DNA of 64,000 nucleotides. Origin: Pomphorhynchus laevis. Its lineage: Eukaryota; Acanthocephala; Palaeacanthocephala; Echinorhynchida; Pomphorhynchidae. The position numbers were made by a program, and so were the translations under genes. The DNA lies in assembly GCA_012934845.2 (NCBI GenBank), contig WNNJ02001708.1, positions 62,001 through 126,000 of the forward strand. The letters are read 5' to 3'. This document shows positions 33,353 to 44,530 of this stretch, one piece after another. The notes under the pieces are model-generated. The model was not told where the DNA came from and did no database searches. It was given only the letters and a program-made list of their open reading frames with translations. Positions within the stretch are counted from its first letter, which is position 1; each line of letters begins with the position of its first letter.

Positions 33353-35915
33353 TATGGCTTATAATCTAAACATTAACTTTATATTAATATATAATATTTT
33401 TATAGATAATATTCTTAATATATAATATATTTTATCTTAATTATATCTTAACATATACACGTCATATGGATTGAAATAATATAATCGTGTATAGATATAT
33501 ACACGTTATATAGATTGATATAATACGTAAAAATTAAATCATTATTATAAAAGTATAGATTAAAATAATAACTTTTATGATAATTAAAAAATATAATTAT
33601 TCATTACATAAATTATAATATTAAAATAAATTCAAATATATTAATTATTTAGTATTTAATATAATAATATTATTTATAATATAATTTAAATATAATATAA
33701 TTATATTAAAGTTATATATAAATGATGGTAAATATAAATGAAAGTTAGTGAATGCATCATTTGTGAGAAAATACTGTAGCTCTCAGGTAGAAAATTGTTA
33801 TAATAATACTTAATACAAAATCGAACTGTACGACTTTGTCCACAGTCCGAAATATAACAGTCCAATTTTGTAAAATTGTTCACATATGGGTCTCATACAT
33901 CGATTGTCCAATAATCGTTATTATATATAATTCATAATTTAGTGAGTTTCTTTTCTGCTCCCTAATAGCTACTTACAATTTTGAAATATCATTTTAATAT
34001 ATGAAGTGATATGTTTTATACTTGAAATCAAATGTATTAAGAATGTTGATTGCAAAATAAATTTTATCATTAAGGGCATCTGATACTGCCCATAGGGTTA
34101 AGCGAAATATTAAATTTGATTATTTGTCTTCTTTCAGCTTAAAATGTGTTTTATTAATAACACATTTTTCATTTTTATTATAAACCCCTATAGAGAAGAC
34201 AAACCATACTTATCACAAATTTATGACACTCTATATTTATAAAACTTTGTAAAACAAAGCCTAAAGCATAATTTCAAAGAAATTATCAACTCAATTCAAA
34301 TGTCTTATTGTTTATCTCTTTAACGATATAAAAATAGCTTATGAAAATAGGACTCTTCATTAAATTTCAAATGTTTCCAATAAAATATTGTTGTATGTGA
34401 ATTTAGAATATAATTTGCGTCAATATTTCATTTTTAGAAACGAAAGAAAGTACAAGCAAAAGCAGTTTGGTTCAATTTTATAATACTTTTACTGATCATT
34501 TATATACTCTGTATGCAATAATTTGCACTACCGGATGTATTTTTCTTGGAATATTCTGCATTTAACAAATGAAATAACTTTCTGCAGATGAGCCATTACT
34601 ATAGTAAAACCGACCTTTAGCAGCATAAAACGGCTTGTAAAACAGTTTGCTTCTTTCGGGTCAGCGTCCATTTATTAATGAAACTTCGTCGGACTTTATA
34701 AAGTCTTTCTTTTACGTATATAATACTTTTGAATGCTAATTTTTAATCAAATTGCATAATAAATTATTTAATCGTTTTTACAAAAACGTTTTTTTTTGCA
34801 CCGTAAACAAAATTATCAAAATTATCACAATTATTAAATTGTAGTTTATAAAATCAGAGCACTGTATCTCTCACAGAGCTAATTAATTCAACCAGCGTTT
34901 TGTCGAATAATGTCAAACATTTTCAAACAAATTGACATACAAAAATAATTAAACTTTATCCGTGATTTTTGTATTCGCATAAAATAATGATTTGTCTTAA
35001 AGTGTAGCATTTATTATTTATATTCACGGATATTAATTGTTAAATTAGGTAAATTAAAATCAATCGTTACAACTTTTTAAAACGTAAAAGTTTTAATCAT
35101 TTTACATTTTAGTGACCTATAGGGATATAACTATAATCGATCTACATAATCGTGCTGAAGATGGAATAAACGCTTTTAGATTATATGTCATTTAAGATTT
35201 AACACCTCGTTTTTTGCCATCTCATTTTATGGTTAATTAAATCATTATGTTGAACAAAATATTTAATTTTGCTGGAAAATCAGATTTTAATATTAAGATT
35301 AAGTTGAAATAAACAAGGGAGTTGTTACAAACAAAACTTTTTATTTAAACGCTTCGAATAATCTGTCCATTTTAAGTGTTCGCAACCATATATATACAAC
35401 CATGTTACAGAAGTATCTCATGTAGTTTTTAATAATTGCCAAACATATTGTTATAGGAAATTGTAAATCTATTTGTTCTATCAAAAAATAAATATGTCAT
35501 TGATTGATCTATACAGAATTATCCCATTGATTTTTGTTCTTTGTCATTTAATATCTATGTTTCAATGACTAATTAATGTTCACTGATGTTCAGTGTTTTC
35601 AATTGAGTGTCTAACTACATCCACCGTCATAGTTAAGCCTTTTGTTTTTTATATCATTCCGTATGTTGTTCATTCTAAACTTTACCTGTATTTTGGTTTA
35701 TCCGATATATTGGATGTTGTAGTCTATGAATTTACTTAGGTGGATTGCACCTTTGCTAATGTATGATACTTCTAATCTAATTTTGCATGTCAAACCTGTT
35801 TTCTTGATGGTAAAATTATCGCATTTTTTGTTTGCATGTTTTGCAACGTTGTTTATTACATGATTTTCACCCCCTTCAAGCCACAGTTTGCTTTTTCAGC
35901 TTGAGTTAAAATTGA

Positions 35916-36236
35916 GACTGGTGTTCCTGTGATGGATGCCTTTTTATCTATCGAATAGTTGCTAGGTCACTCAAGGTGAGTTTCACATTTAAAACCAGCT
36001 ACAGAATCCTTCCTTCATGAATTCCAATTCCAAACATCCCGACTACTAACGGCGCCATTGCCACAGCCGTTTTCGTTCCGCCCGCTTTCTGCCACACATT
36101 AGTAGCCCCAGGATGTATGGAATTGGAAGTCATATAGGAAGGATGCTGTAGCTAATTTTCAATGCGAAAATCATCTTGTGTAACTTAGCAATTATTCAAT
36201 AGATAAAAGAGCATTCATCCAGGATCACAAGTCCGG
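35916..36236. mobile_element. Foldback element, 321 bp, with GC-rich loop
   Basis: Arms of about 130 bp (35,916-36,049 and 36,098-36,236) are imperfect reverse complements, sharing for example ttttatctat, agctacag, atccttcct, ttccaattcc and ctactaa. The 49-base centre is strikingly GC-rich (cggcgccattgccacagccg) for this locus. No ORF. Probably a nonautonomous DNA element. Confidence 0.85.
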
Positions 36237-37589
36237 ATTTTAATCGATCTTAATGATCTCATACTATATATACTATTGGCTCAATACAGTTAATCTTTGA
36301 AAACTTGTTATAAATTAAATATTGTATATTATAACACGATTTATATTATATTATACTTTATAATGTTACATTAAGATTCTAATTATAGTATTATTAGACA
36401 TTGCATGTTATGTATGATATTATATATTTTTTAATATAATATTCTATAGTATTAGAACATAATACAATATTATGTTTTAATATTATTTCAATATCACTAA
36501 TTTGATATTTTGCCGAAATTCGATTCGATTGCAAATTTGAATCGCAATTTTAAATCGTATGAGTTGATTTTCAAAGTGTTTAAAGCGTGCACTTTTCTAA
36601 TTTTGAACTTTCATTTATTTCAAGTTTTGACCTTTATTAATTCGACAATTTATTTAACTTGATCGCGTATGAGCTCATGTATATTCCAAAACTAAACGCT
36701 GCCAATAACTACTGGCATTTTTAATTTGCTAGCATGCTAAAAATGGTACTGGAATTTTCATTTCTAATTTCACTGGCATTTTCATTTTAATCAATAACCC
36801 TTACCGATATTACAAGAATGTTTTAACGTTTTTGATTGCAGTGGCTGAAACCCGGACTTTTCGGTGATAATTTTGCTAAAATATGATTAATATAAATCTA
36901 GTCATTTGATGATAATATTAATATTTTTAATTTTCAATCACAATATTATTTTTAATAATATTAATATTATATTTCTAAAAAATGAATTGAATTTTGAAAA
37001 CATCTTCCTTGAAGTTGAGTTTTCTAAAGACATTTGTCATATATTCAACAGCATTTAATGAGAATAATAAATCTATTTTGTTTTTTTGCATTATTTTTGA
37101 TGCAGATAAAATTTTATAATGTTTTTACCGAACAAAATGTGATCCTTTCAAAGATAGAGTCAATTAACTAATTAAGACGTTTATACTAAACCCTATTTTA
37201 ATAAAGAACTTCTGAATACCATCTTGCTGATGCTTGGAAGTATTAAAAATATATAAAAATATAAATTCCATAATATCAGTGTATTATTGATTTAAACCAA
37301 CAACGTTATAAATATAAATAATAAATTTTTAGTAAACAAAGCAATCCAAATCATAAATATAATTATATTTAATAATTAATAATCATTAATTACTTTACAT
37401 TGCGTAAGTAATTACATACAAATGCACATCAGAAGTTCGACCACTACAACGTCCGTTATCTATTAGTCAATTCATAAAGATGACTTACATTAGAAAATGA
37501 CTTATATTGGTTTAAAATGACAAATGACTTATATTGGTTTACATTAATTAATTATTAATGTAAACTAATATATTTTATATAGTTGATAA

Positions 37590-38008
37590 CGGTCCATCAT
37601 TGATAAAGAATTATTGGACTGGGATCAAAGCAAGGATTGATATTTTGCTAACTTTTGTTAGCATCTTCAGGAAATTATCATTCAACATTCTCAAAAAAAG
37701 TAAATAGAAAAAAGGTAATTTTCTGAAGATGCTAACAGAGCATAGCGAAATATCAAATAAAATTATTTTCCTTTCTTTAATCCAGCTACAATAATTCACT
37801 ATAAAATTATATTAATCATTTTTCACAAATTTGTTTTAACGAAATGAGTTTAATTAAATTATTGTCTTTAAATTAAGATAAAATTAACACTTTGGAGTGA
37901 TAATGGAAATTACTAAATTTTAAACACTAAATAGACGACTCAGGTAAAAATATACCGTAACTTTTATTAGCACAATACAAATCAAAGTATGGTTGGTATT
38001 TTAAATTT
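37590..38008. repeat. About 420-bp duplicated block, copy 1
   Basis: Nearly identical to 40,923-41,355, including a MITE and about 200 bp of flanking DNA with atagacgactcaggtaaaa and ccgtaacttttattagcac. Differences are scattered single bases. The duplication is therefore larger than the MITE. Confidence 0.85.
37599..37800. mobile_element. Palindromic MITE, copy 1
   Basis: Family pattern: tgataaagaattattgg at one end and ccaataattctttat at the other, with internal gctaacttttgttagc hairpins and mirrored ttttctgaagatgc segments. The 62-codon ORF inside is part of the repeat and not a gene. Confidence 0.85.
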
Positions 38009-38170
38009 TATATTTGCTAACTTTTGTTAGCATCTTCAGAAAATAATCATTCAACATTCTCAAAAAAAAGTAAATAGAAAAAAGGTAATTTTCTGAAGAT
38101 GCAAACAGAGCATAGCGAAATATCAAATAAAATTATCTTCCTTTCTTTAATCCAGCTATAATAATTCACT
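38008..38170. mobile_element. Palindromic MITE, copy 2 (left end missing)
   Basis: Begins at the internal tttgctaacttttgttagc hairpin and runs to tccagctataataattcac. It abuts the end of the duplicated block. Confidence 0.8.
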
Positions 38171-38264
38171 ATAAAATTATATTAATCATTTTACACAAAT
38201 TTGTTTTATAATTAATTATAACTCCTTTAATATCATACATATTTTAAATAGTTGGTAATGATCC

Positions 38265-38360
38265 ATTATTGATAAAGAATTATTGGAGGTGGATCAAAGA
38301 GAGAAGGAAACTTTTATTTAATATTTCGCTAACCTCTGTTAGCATCTTAAGAAAATTAGC
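38265..38360. mobile_element. Palindromic MITE, copy 3 (single arm)
   Basis: Only the left arm is present: tgataaagaattattgg through cgctaacctctgttagc and a degenerate cttaagaaaatta. Confidence 0.75.
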
Positions 38361-38435
38361 CAAGCTTCTAGATAACTGCAGACCAGTGGCTCCATAGCAA
38401 TGTCGATTGATTTTATATAATTGATAATGATCCAT

Positions 38436-38625
38436 CATTATTGATAAAGACTTATTGGAGCTGGATTAACGAAAGAAGAAAATTTTGTATTTGATATTTC
38501 GCTAACTTCTGTTAGCATCTTCAGAAAATTACTGAAAATAATTTTCTGAAGATGTTAACAGAGGTTAGCAAAATATCAAATAAAAATTTTATTTTTTCTC
38601 TGATTCAGCTTCAATAATTCTTTAT
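38436..38625. mobile_element. Palindromic MITE, copy 4
   Basis: Complete copy from tgataaagacttattgg to ttcaataattctttat, with mirrored gctaacttctgttagc and aattttctgaagatg. Confidence 0.85.
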
Positions 38626-38934
38626 CTTAAATCAATATATGTGAATTAAAATTAAGAATATACCTGAGAATTAAGCCTTTTCTAAAAACTATTTTTTTAT
38701 TTTTAAAAGTTACGATTTTATTTAATCAGATTAAATCGAATTTTATTTAATAAATTATTTAAAAAATAGCTTTTGTATATATCAAATAGAATAAAAAATT
38801 CATCATCAGATGAAAAAATGTTAAATTCAGAAAACTAATACATTCAATAAAATAAAATCTTATTATAATGCGGTCTCTGTAAAGACTTTGCCGTTTTTGT
38901 CTGACACGTTTTATCTTATTTTCTTCGATTTTGA

Positions 38935-39220
38935 ATATATCCTCAATTGTTTACCCTTTGCCACTTATGAAGCGTACGGAACACATCCCTGTTAAAACAA
39001 GTCACAATCTTTGCTGGATCATAGCAATAAATTCTTCTACTCTATTTTGAAAGAGGAAATAGTGGAATTTAAAGGTCACGAGCTTTAAATTTGTGACTGT
39101 CATTTTGTACATAAGCAAGATTTGTATAAAATTAGCTTTAGCCAAGCGGAACAAAAGTCCATCCATAAATACCAACTCACGTTGTTATTTAAAGGTATTC
39201 ATATAGGAAACGCATAATAC
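38935..39220 (+). other. Possible decayed coding remnant, unrecognised
   Basis: One plus-strand frame stays open for about 95 codons apart from two stops, which is long for such AT-rich DNA, and base composition is less AT-biased. Readable stretches include FFDFEYILNCLPFATYEAYG and CDCHFVHKQDLYKISFSQAE. I cannot match it to a family. It could be a transposon relic. Confidence 0.25.
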
Positions 39221-40922
39221 AATTACTGCAAAAGTTAAATGGCAACAAAACGTTAACTTGTTGAAGTTTTCAATGCGGCTCCGATATTTCCATTTTTATC
39301 AGCCTATAAGTTAAATTATGATTGATACTAGTAATTAAATTTCAATTAAAGTATCATGTCATTTGCAGTAGTAAAACGTTGTACAAGTAAATAGAAAAAT
39401 GTTACAAAAGGTTATATAATTAATATTGTTGTAATTAGACAAACTATTCAGAAATACCTGACGGAAACAAGTCTTAAATGCTTTGCAACTTCTGTATGAT
39501 CGGTAGAAATATATTATTACAGCGTTTACTAATAGAATGTAACTGATTTCGTAGAAATAATATATCTCTGTATAGTCAGTCAGGTTTTGTGAAAATCGAT
39601 AATATTTTACACTACAGAGGCAAAACAGAGAAGCAAAGCTAAAAAGAGTATCCTGTATAAGAACACATATTCTCTAGTGCTGAAATACACAAGCAGAATT
39701 ACGTATACCAAGAGAAGCATGATCTAACAAAACTAAGATTAAGGAGGTGTAGCTAATTGTGGGTCATAATAAAAAATAAATATGTCGTAGATGTAAAAAT
39801 GTAAAAGCTTGCAAGGTCAATCTGCAACACATTTATTTATGAATTTACATGCAAATGGGAATTTGCAAAGGCTTGCATTGTATAAGAAAGCATTGCAAAA
39901 GTAGCGGATATACATTAATTACTTAAATATTTTTACAAGTGTAAGTTATATTTTGAGTAATGCATTTAATATATATTAAAATCTACATTAATATAATATT
40001 AAATGTAGTTTATAACCTACATTTTGTATAAAATAATAAAAAATGTTAATACCATTATATTCTGTTTATATTTGTTCAGTTTCTACTGTAAAGTTTTGTT
40101 CAAAACGTCTTAGAAATTGTTATGACTAAGTTTGATAACATCTTTATACATTATGGCAAAACAATTAATCAATAAAAATTAAATAAATAAATTTAAATTA
40201 ATCGATAAATCAATTTTGTATTTACTTTCATTTGAAAGTAAATACATTTTAGCAGGTTCTATATGTTCTATCATCTTGTTCTATCTGGTATGTGCGACAA
40301 CAGTTTTTAACAGTTTAATGTGTCATTTGTCCGATAACCTACGTTTTGTATAAAATAATAAAAATTGTTTTTAAATAATATTTCAATTTCTCATACTGAA
40401 TACAGTGGTATTCAGTGGTCATGGAAAATACAGTATCATTTTCAACTGTAGTTATCTATTTAGTTTAAATGCTTCAGTTTCAAATAAGCATAAACTTAAA
40501 TTCGATTTTTTGATTTAAAGAAATTGAATTTAAAAGCATTTCAAAGCATTTCAAAGCTTTAAATCATTAAAATCCAGATTTAATATATACGTACCCATTT
40601 AAGTGAAAGTTATATTTTGTAATATTGCATTTTATATATCAAATAAAATATTAACAAAATTTGTCAAAATTTAAAAGATAAAAGAATCGCATTTGCTATA
40701 ATGCTATTTTATATTCTATAAATTTGTTCATATAAATGATATACTTTATGAAATAAGACTCTGTTTCTTTAAGAAAATATTATTTTAGTTATAACTTATA
40801 ATAACTTAGTTTACAACTTATAAACTAAATATTAATATTTGAAAATAAGATAAGACAAACATCAAATTGTAAAGGACTAAATATAGCAAAAATGACTATA
40901 AAATTATTATTATTTAAATAGT

Positions 40923-41355
40923 TGATAATGATCCATTATTGATAAAGAATTATTGGACTGGGATCAAAGCAAGGATTGATATTTTGCTAACCTTTCTTAG
41001 CATCTTCAGGAAATTATCATTCAACATTCTCAAAAAAAGTAAATAGAAAAAAGGTAATTTTCTGAAGATGCAAACAGAGCATAGCGAAATATCAAATAAA
41101 ATTATCTTCCTTTCTTTAATCCAGCTACAATAATTCACTATAATATTATATTAATCATTTTACACAAATTTGTTTTAACGAAATGAGTTTAATTAAATTA
41201 TTGTCTTTAAATTAAGATAAAATAAACACTTTGGAGTGTTAAAATGTAAATTACTAAATTTTAAACACTAAATAGACGACTCAGGTAAAAATATACCGTA
41301 ACTTTTATTAGCACAATCCAAATCAAAGTATGGTTGGTATTTTAAATTTTACATT
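40923..41355. repeat. About 420-bp duplicated block, copy 2
   Basis: Partner of 37,590-38,008. Same orientation, about 3.3 kb away. Similarity ends at ggtattttaaatttta on the right in both copies. Confidence 0.85.
40933..41141. mobile_element. Palindromic MITE, copy 5
   Basis: Complete copy within the duplicated block, nearly identical to copy 1. A third match to the same sub-variant is copy 2. Confidence 0.85.
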
Positions 41356-42857
41356 ATAAAATATAATACAAATATAATAAAAAATATTATATAATATTAG
41401 GCGTAGATGTTGAAATATAAAGATATTTGATTAATAATTTTAAATCACAATTATTTTTAAAATAAAAAAAATGTTACATTTTGGCATTCAAAAGTACTTG
41501 TTTTATTTGAATTATTTTTAATTTTGAGCAAAATCAGAAAAGGCGAATTACGTGCAAATGGCAAGAAAGATAAAATAATAATTTCATCAGTTTTTACAAA
41601 AAAATAATATTTTAATAAATATTAATTCTAATATTATTATTCAAATCAATAAATATTATTTAAAAAATAATATAAAAAATATAAAAATTAATATAAAAAA
41701 TATTAATAACAAAAGTAATATTTTTAATAAAATTATTTTTTTAATAATATAAATAATATGTCTTTTAAAAAAATATTTTTTAATTTGAGATTTATTAATA
41801 TCCACTGCAATCTCTCAATACAGGGTGAAAATTGATTTTAAATAATATTATTTATAATATTATTTATAATATCAAATAATGTCAATTTTTAGTGATTTTT
41901 TATATTCCCCCTCAGAAAACATGGTTACTGGCCAATGAGTAAGTCAATAAGTAATGAATAATCAATTGTTTATGATTGATTATTATTAAAAAATAATTAA
42001 TAATCAAATATATTCAATTATGATAATGTTAATAATATTAATGCGAATTAATATTAATATTAATCATATTAAATTAAAATTTTTGAATTATATTAATTGT
42101 GGAATGCATCTATCTAATGTTGCGATTTACTTCTTTAAAATAAAGTTTGTAATCACTTTCTGAAGAAATAAATAAAGTTTGCAATCACTTTCTGAATAAT
42201 TAAATAAGGTGTGTACTCACTAAATAAAGTTTTATCTAAATAAAGTGTGTAATCACTTTCCATAGTGACGAGATTCAATGAAATGTAAAAATGAATAAAA
42301 GTGAGAAAGTGATGAAAAAAAACGCGAGTGACCAAATTAAATATAATATGGACGAGATTGTAAGCCAAAGTCAGCATTTTGAATGACAAAGTAATTAGAT
42401 TAATGCAAACTTAATGCAAAAGTGACATAATTGAATGAACTGAGCAATATTAATTACAAAATAAATTGATTATTAATAATCAATTATAATTGATTATTCA
42501 ATTATTGTGATTCATTAAATATAATATAAAAATTTAAATATATATTTAAATATTAAAATAAAACTTTTCTTTAATCGGTTGGAGCAGAACAAAAAGAACG
42601 ATTATTTAATGCATTCTAGTATTAATATATCAATAAATTTTTAATGGATAAATTAATTAATACATTTTTAAATTTTTAGTTAAATTTTTAACCTCACCAC
42701 TTTTTGCAAAGTGGTTGAATGCCAAATGCTCACATTAATTGCAAATCTTATAAATGTAAAAGCGGTTATATTATTGAATTCAGCACCAACGTGATTAAAT
42801 TCAAATGAAGCAAATGCTACTGAATTAAATGTTTAATCTGTTAGATCAAATACAAAG

Positions 42858-43748
42858 ACTAAACTTTTACGTACTCATTACATTATGTAATGTATTATGA
42901 AATTGAAATGACGTTTATTCAATTGTATCGGAACGTATAGAATTCTATTAGAATAGTTTTATATTTTTTATAAATAGAATGTCTGTTGCTTATAATTTTC
43001 TTTTATTTAATTGATTGGAATAAATATGTGTATTTATCTATAATAAATATATCATGAGAGACTTACAATATGAATACATTCAGTCATATTTTTTAATTAT
43101 CTGTGTACAGATGTAATAAGATATAATAAAAAGTAACAAAATATTTATTCATGGATAATTTTCTTAATTTTCATAAGTAATAAGATTTAATTATTATATT
43201 AATTAATAAGATTTAATAAAATTATTCATGGATCAATGTGTATATAGACGTAATTATAAAGAGAATGTATGTTGCTCATAGTTTTTTATCTAATTGATTG
43301 GATCAGCAACAAAAACAAAGGTAATTTTATTTTACACATATTTTCACAGATCTTCTTCAGGTTGTTAATCGTTGAACTGCTGTTCAAAATATTGAGTCCA
43401 CATTTCATCGAAGCTACAACAACTGTATCAGGAAATTAAGACAAATACGCAAATTGTTGAACTGCAATATCAATATTGAAATAGAATTCGAATAGAATTC
43501 GATACAAATTCATTTGGTAATTTAAGAAAAATACTTTCTTTAAGAAAGTATTACTACTTTCTTGAACTTAGTAATACTTAGCTCATACTTAGCTCATACT
43601 TTCTTGAGCTAAAAATATAAATTTAAATATAAAAATAATACTATTCAATAAGAATTGTATGCGTTCCGATACATTTACATAAACGTCATTTCAATTTCAC
43701 AAGTCTGCAATTATTGTTAATGTAATATGTAATGAGTACGTAAAAGTC
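42858..43748. mobile_element. About 890-bp element with roughly 120-bp terminal inverted repeats
   Basis: The left arm gactaaacttttacgtactc and on through aaattgaaatgacgttta and tgtatcggaacg recurs inverted at 43,620-43,748. The interior is AT-rich without an ORF of note and contains a further actttcttgaa palindrome near 43,540-43,610. Looks like a nonautonomous DNA transposon. The exact target duplication is not clear. Confidence 0.75.
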
Positions 43749-43837
43749 ATAATCCTAGACAACTTAATGACTAATATATTATATATATTTAATTATATAT
43801 AATTTAATAAATTAAATAAATTTTTATTAATTTGGTT

Positions 43838-43847
43838 TTTATTTATT
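43838..43847 (-). promoter_or_regulatory. Candidate polyadenylation signals for THADA
   Basis: Two overlapping aataaa hexamers on the minus strand lie about 125-130 nt after the THADA stop. Such motifs are common in AT-rich DNA, so support is positional only. Confidence 0.4.
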
Positions 43848-43969
43848 TTACATAAATTAAAAAAAATACAATTTACTTTTTTAATTATTTGGGAATTAAT
43901 AAAAAAATATTGTATATCGTTAATGGTGTTCAATGCATACGCTTAATATACAAAATTTTAATTAAAAAT

Positions 43970-44530
43970 TCAAAGCATTGACAAGTTGCATCGATTAGCA
44001 GTACTTTTAAGTATATCAATATAACCAATATTAAGGTCGCTGTCTGTGGTAGAGAAGATGTCTTGATTTTTATTGTGAGAATGATCGTAGGCTTTTAAAA
44101 GTAGCATAGCGACTGTAAACGAGTGGTTATCTATTGACATATGGGACTTTTCAAATATACAGTCGTCTGCGTCATCTTCAGTGTCAAGTTGATTAATGAA
44201 TGCATTAAAAACCTGCCGAAGACAGATTTCACGACTTTTACGTTCGTGCATTATAGGAAACACGCTGTCCAATAGATGCGACAAAATTGTGATAATACAA
44301 GGCGGAGCGGTTGCAGAAGTCATGAATTTGAGCTGCAATTTAGGCAATAGCAAAACATTAATAGCTTTTATGGTATCGTGTATATCAGTCAGCATTAATG
44401 ATAACAGTATGTACCAAAATTCAATACATTCGTTTAAGATCCACAGTTGCTCAGATACTAGAAAAACAAGATCTTCATCATACTCACGCAAAGGCAAGTA
44501 TGCGGTAAGTTTACGAACAGAATTCAATAC
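43970..44530 (-). CDS. THADA: THADA terminal exon
   Basis: A 186-codon phase 0 exon after ttttag, ending at the stop. Helical repeats such as LWILNECIEFWYILLSLMLT match the THADA C-terminal layout, and DDADDCIFEKSHMSIDN corresponds to the conserved acidic DYLFEK segment. Confidence 0.75.
   Translation of the reverse strand, partial: VLNSVRKLTAYLPLREYDEDLVFLVSEQLWILNECIEFWYILLSLMLTDIHDTIKAINVLLLPKLQLKFMTSATAPPCIITILSHLLDSVFPIMHERKSREICLRQVFNAFINQLDTEDDADDCIFEKSHMSIDNHSFTVAMLLLKAYDHSHNKNQDIFSTTDSDLNIGYIDILKSTANRCNLSML

Larger units (their letters stand above)
33353..43837. other. Intergenic AT-rich region with repeats
   Basis: No supported host gene between the ASPH-like first exon and the THADA 3' end. 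Contents are the foldback at 35.9 kb, the MITE cluster at 37.6-38.6 kb with its copy at 40.9 kb, a possible coding relic near 39 kb, short cactttctgaa-type repeats at 42.1-42.3 kb and the inverted-repeat element at 42.9-43.7 kb. The ASPH-like promoter should lie just right of 33,352, but I recognise no core element. Confidence 0.55.

Noticed and set aside
37611-37799. 62-codon minus-strand ORF, also at 40,950-41,138
   Set aside because: Conserved only because both copies are the same MITE; no protein features.
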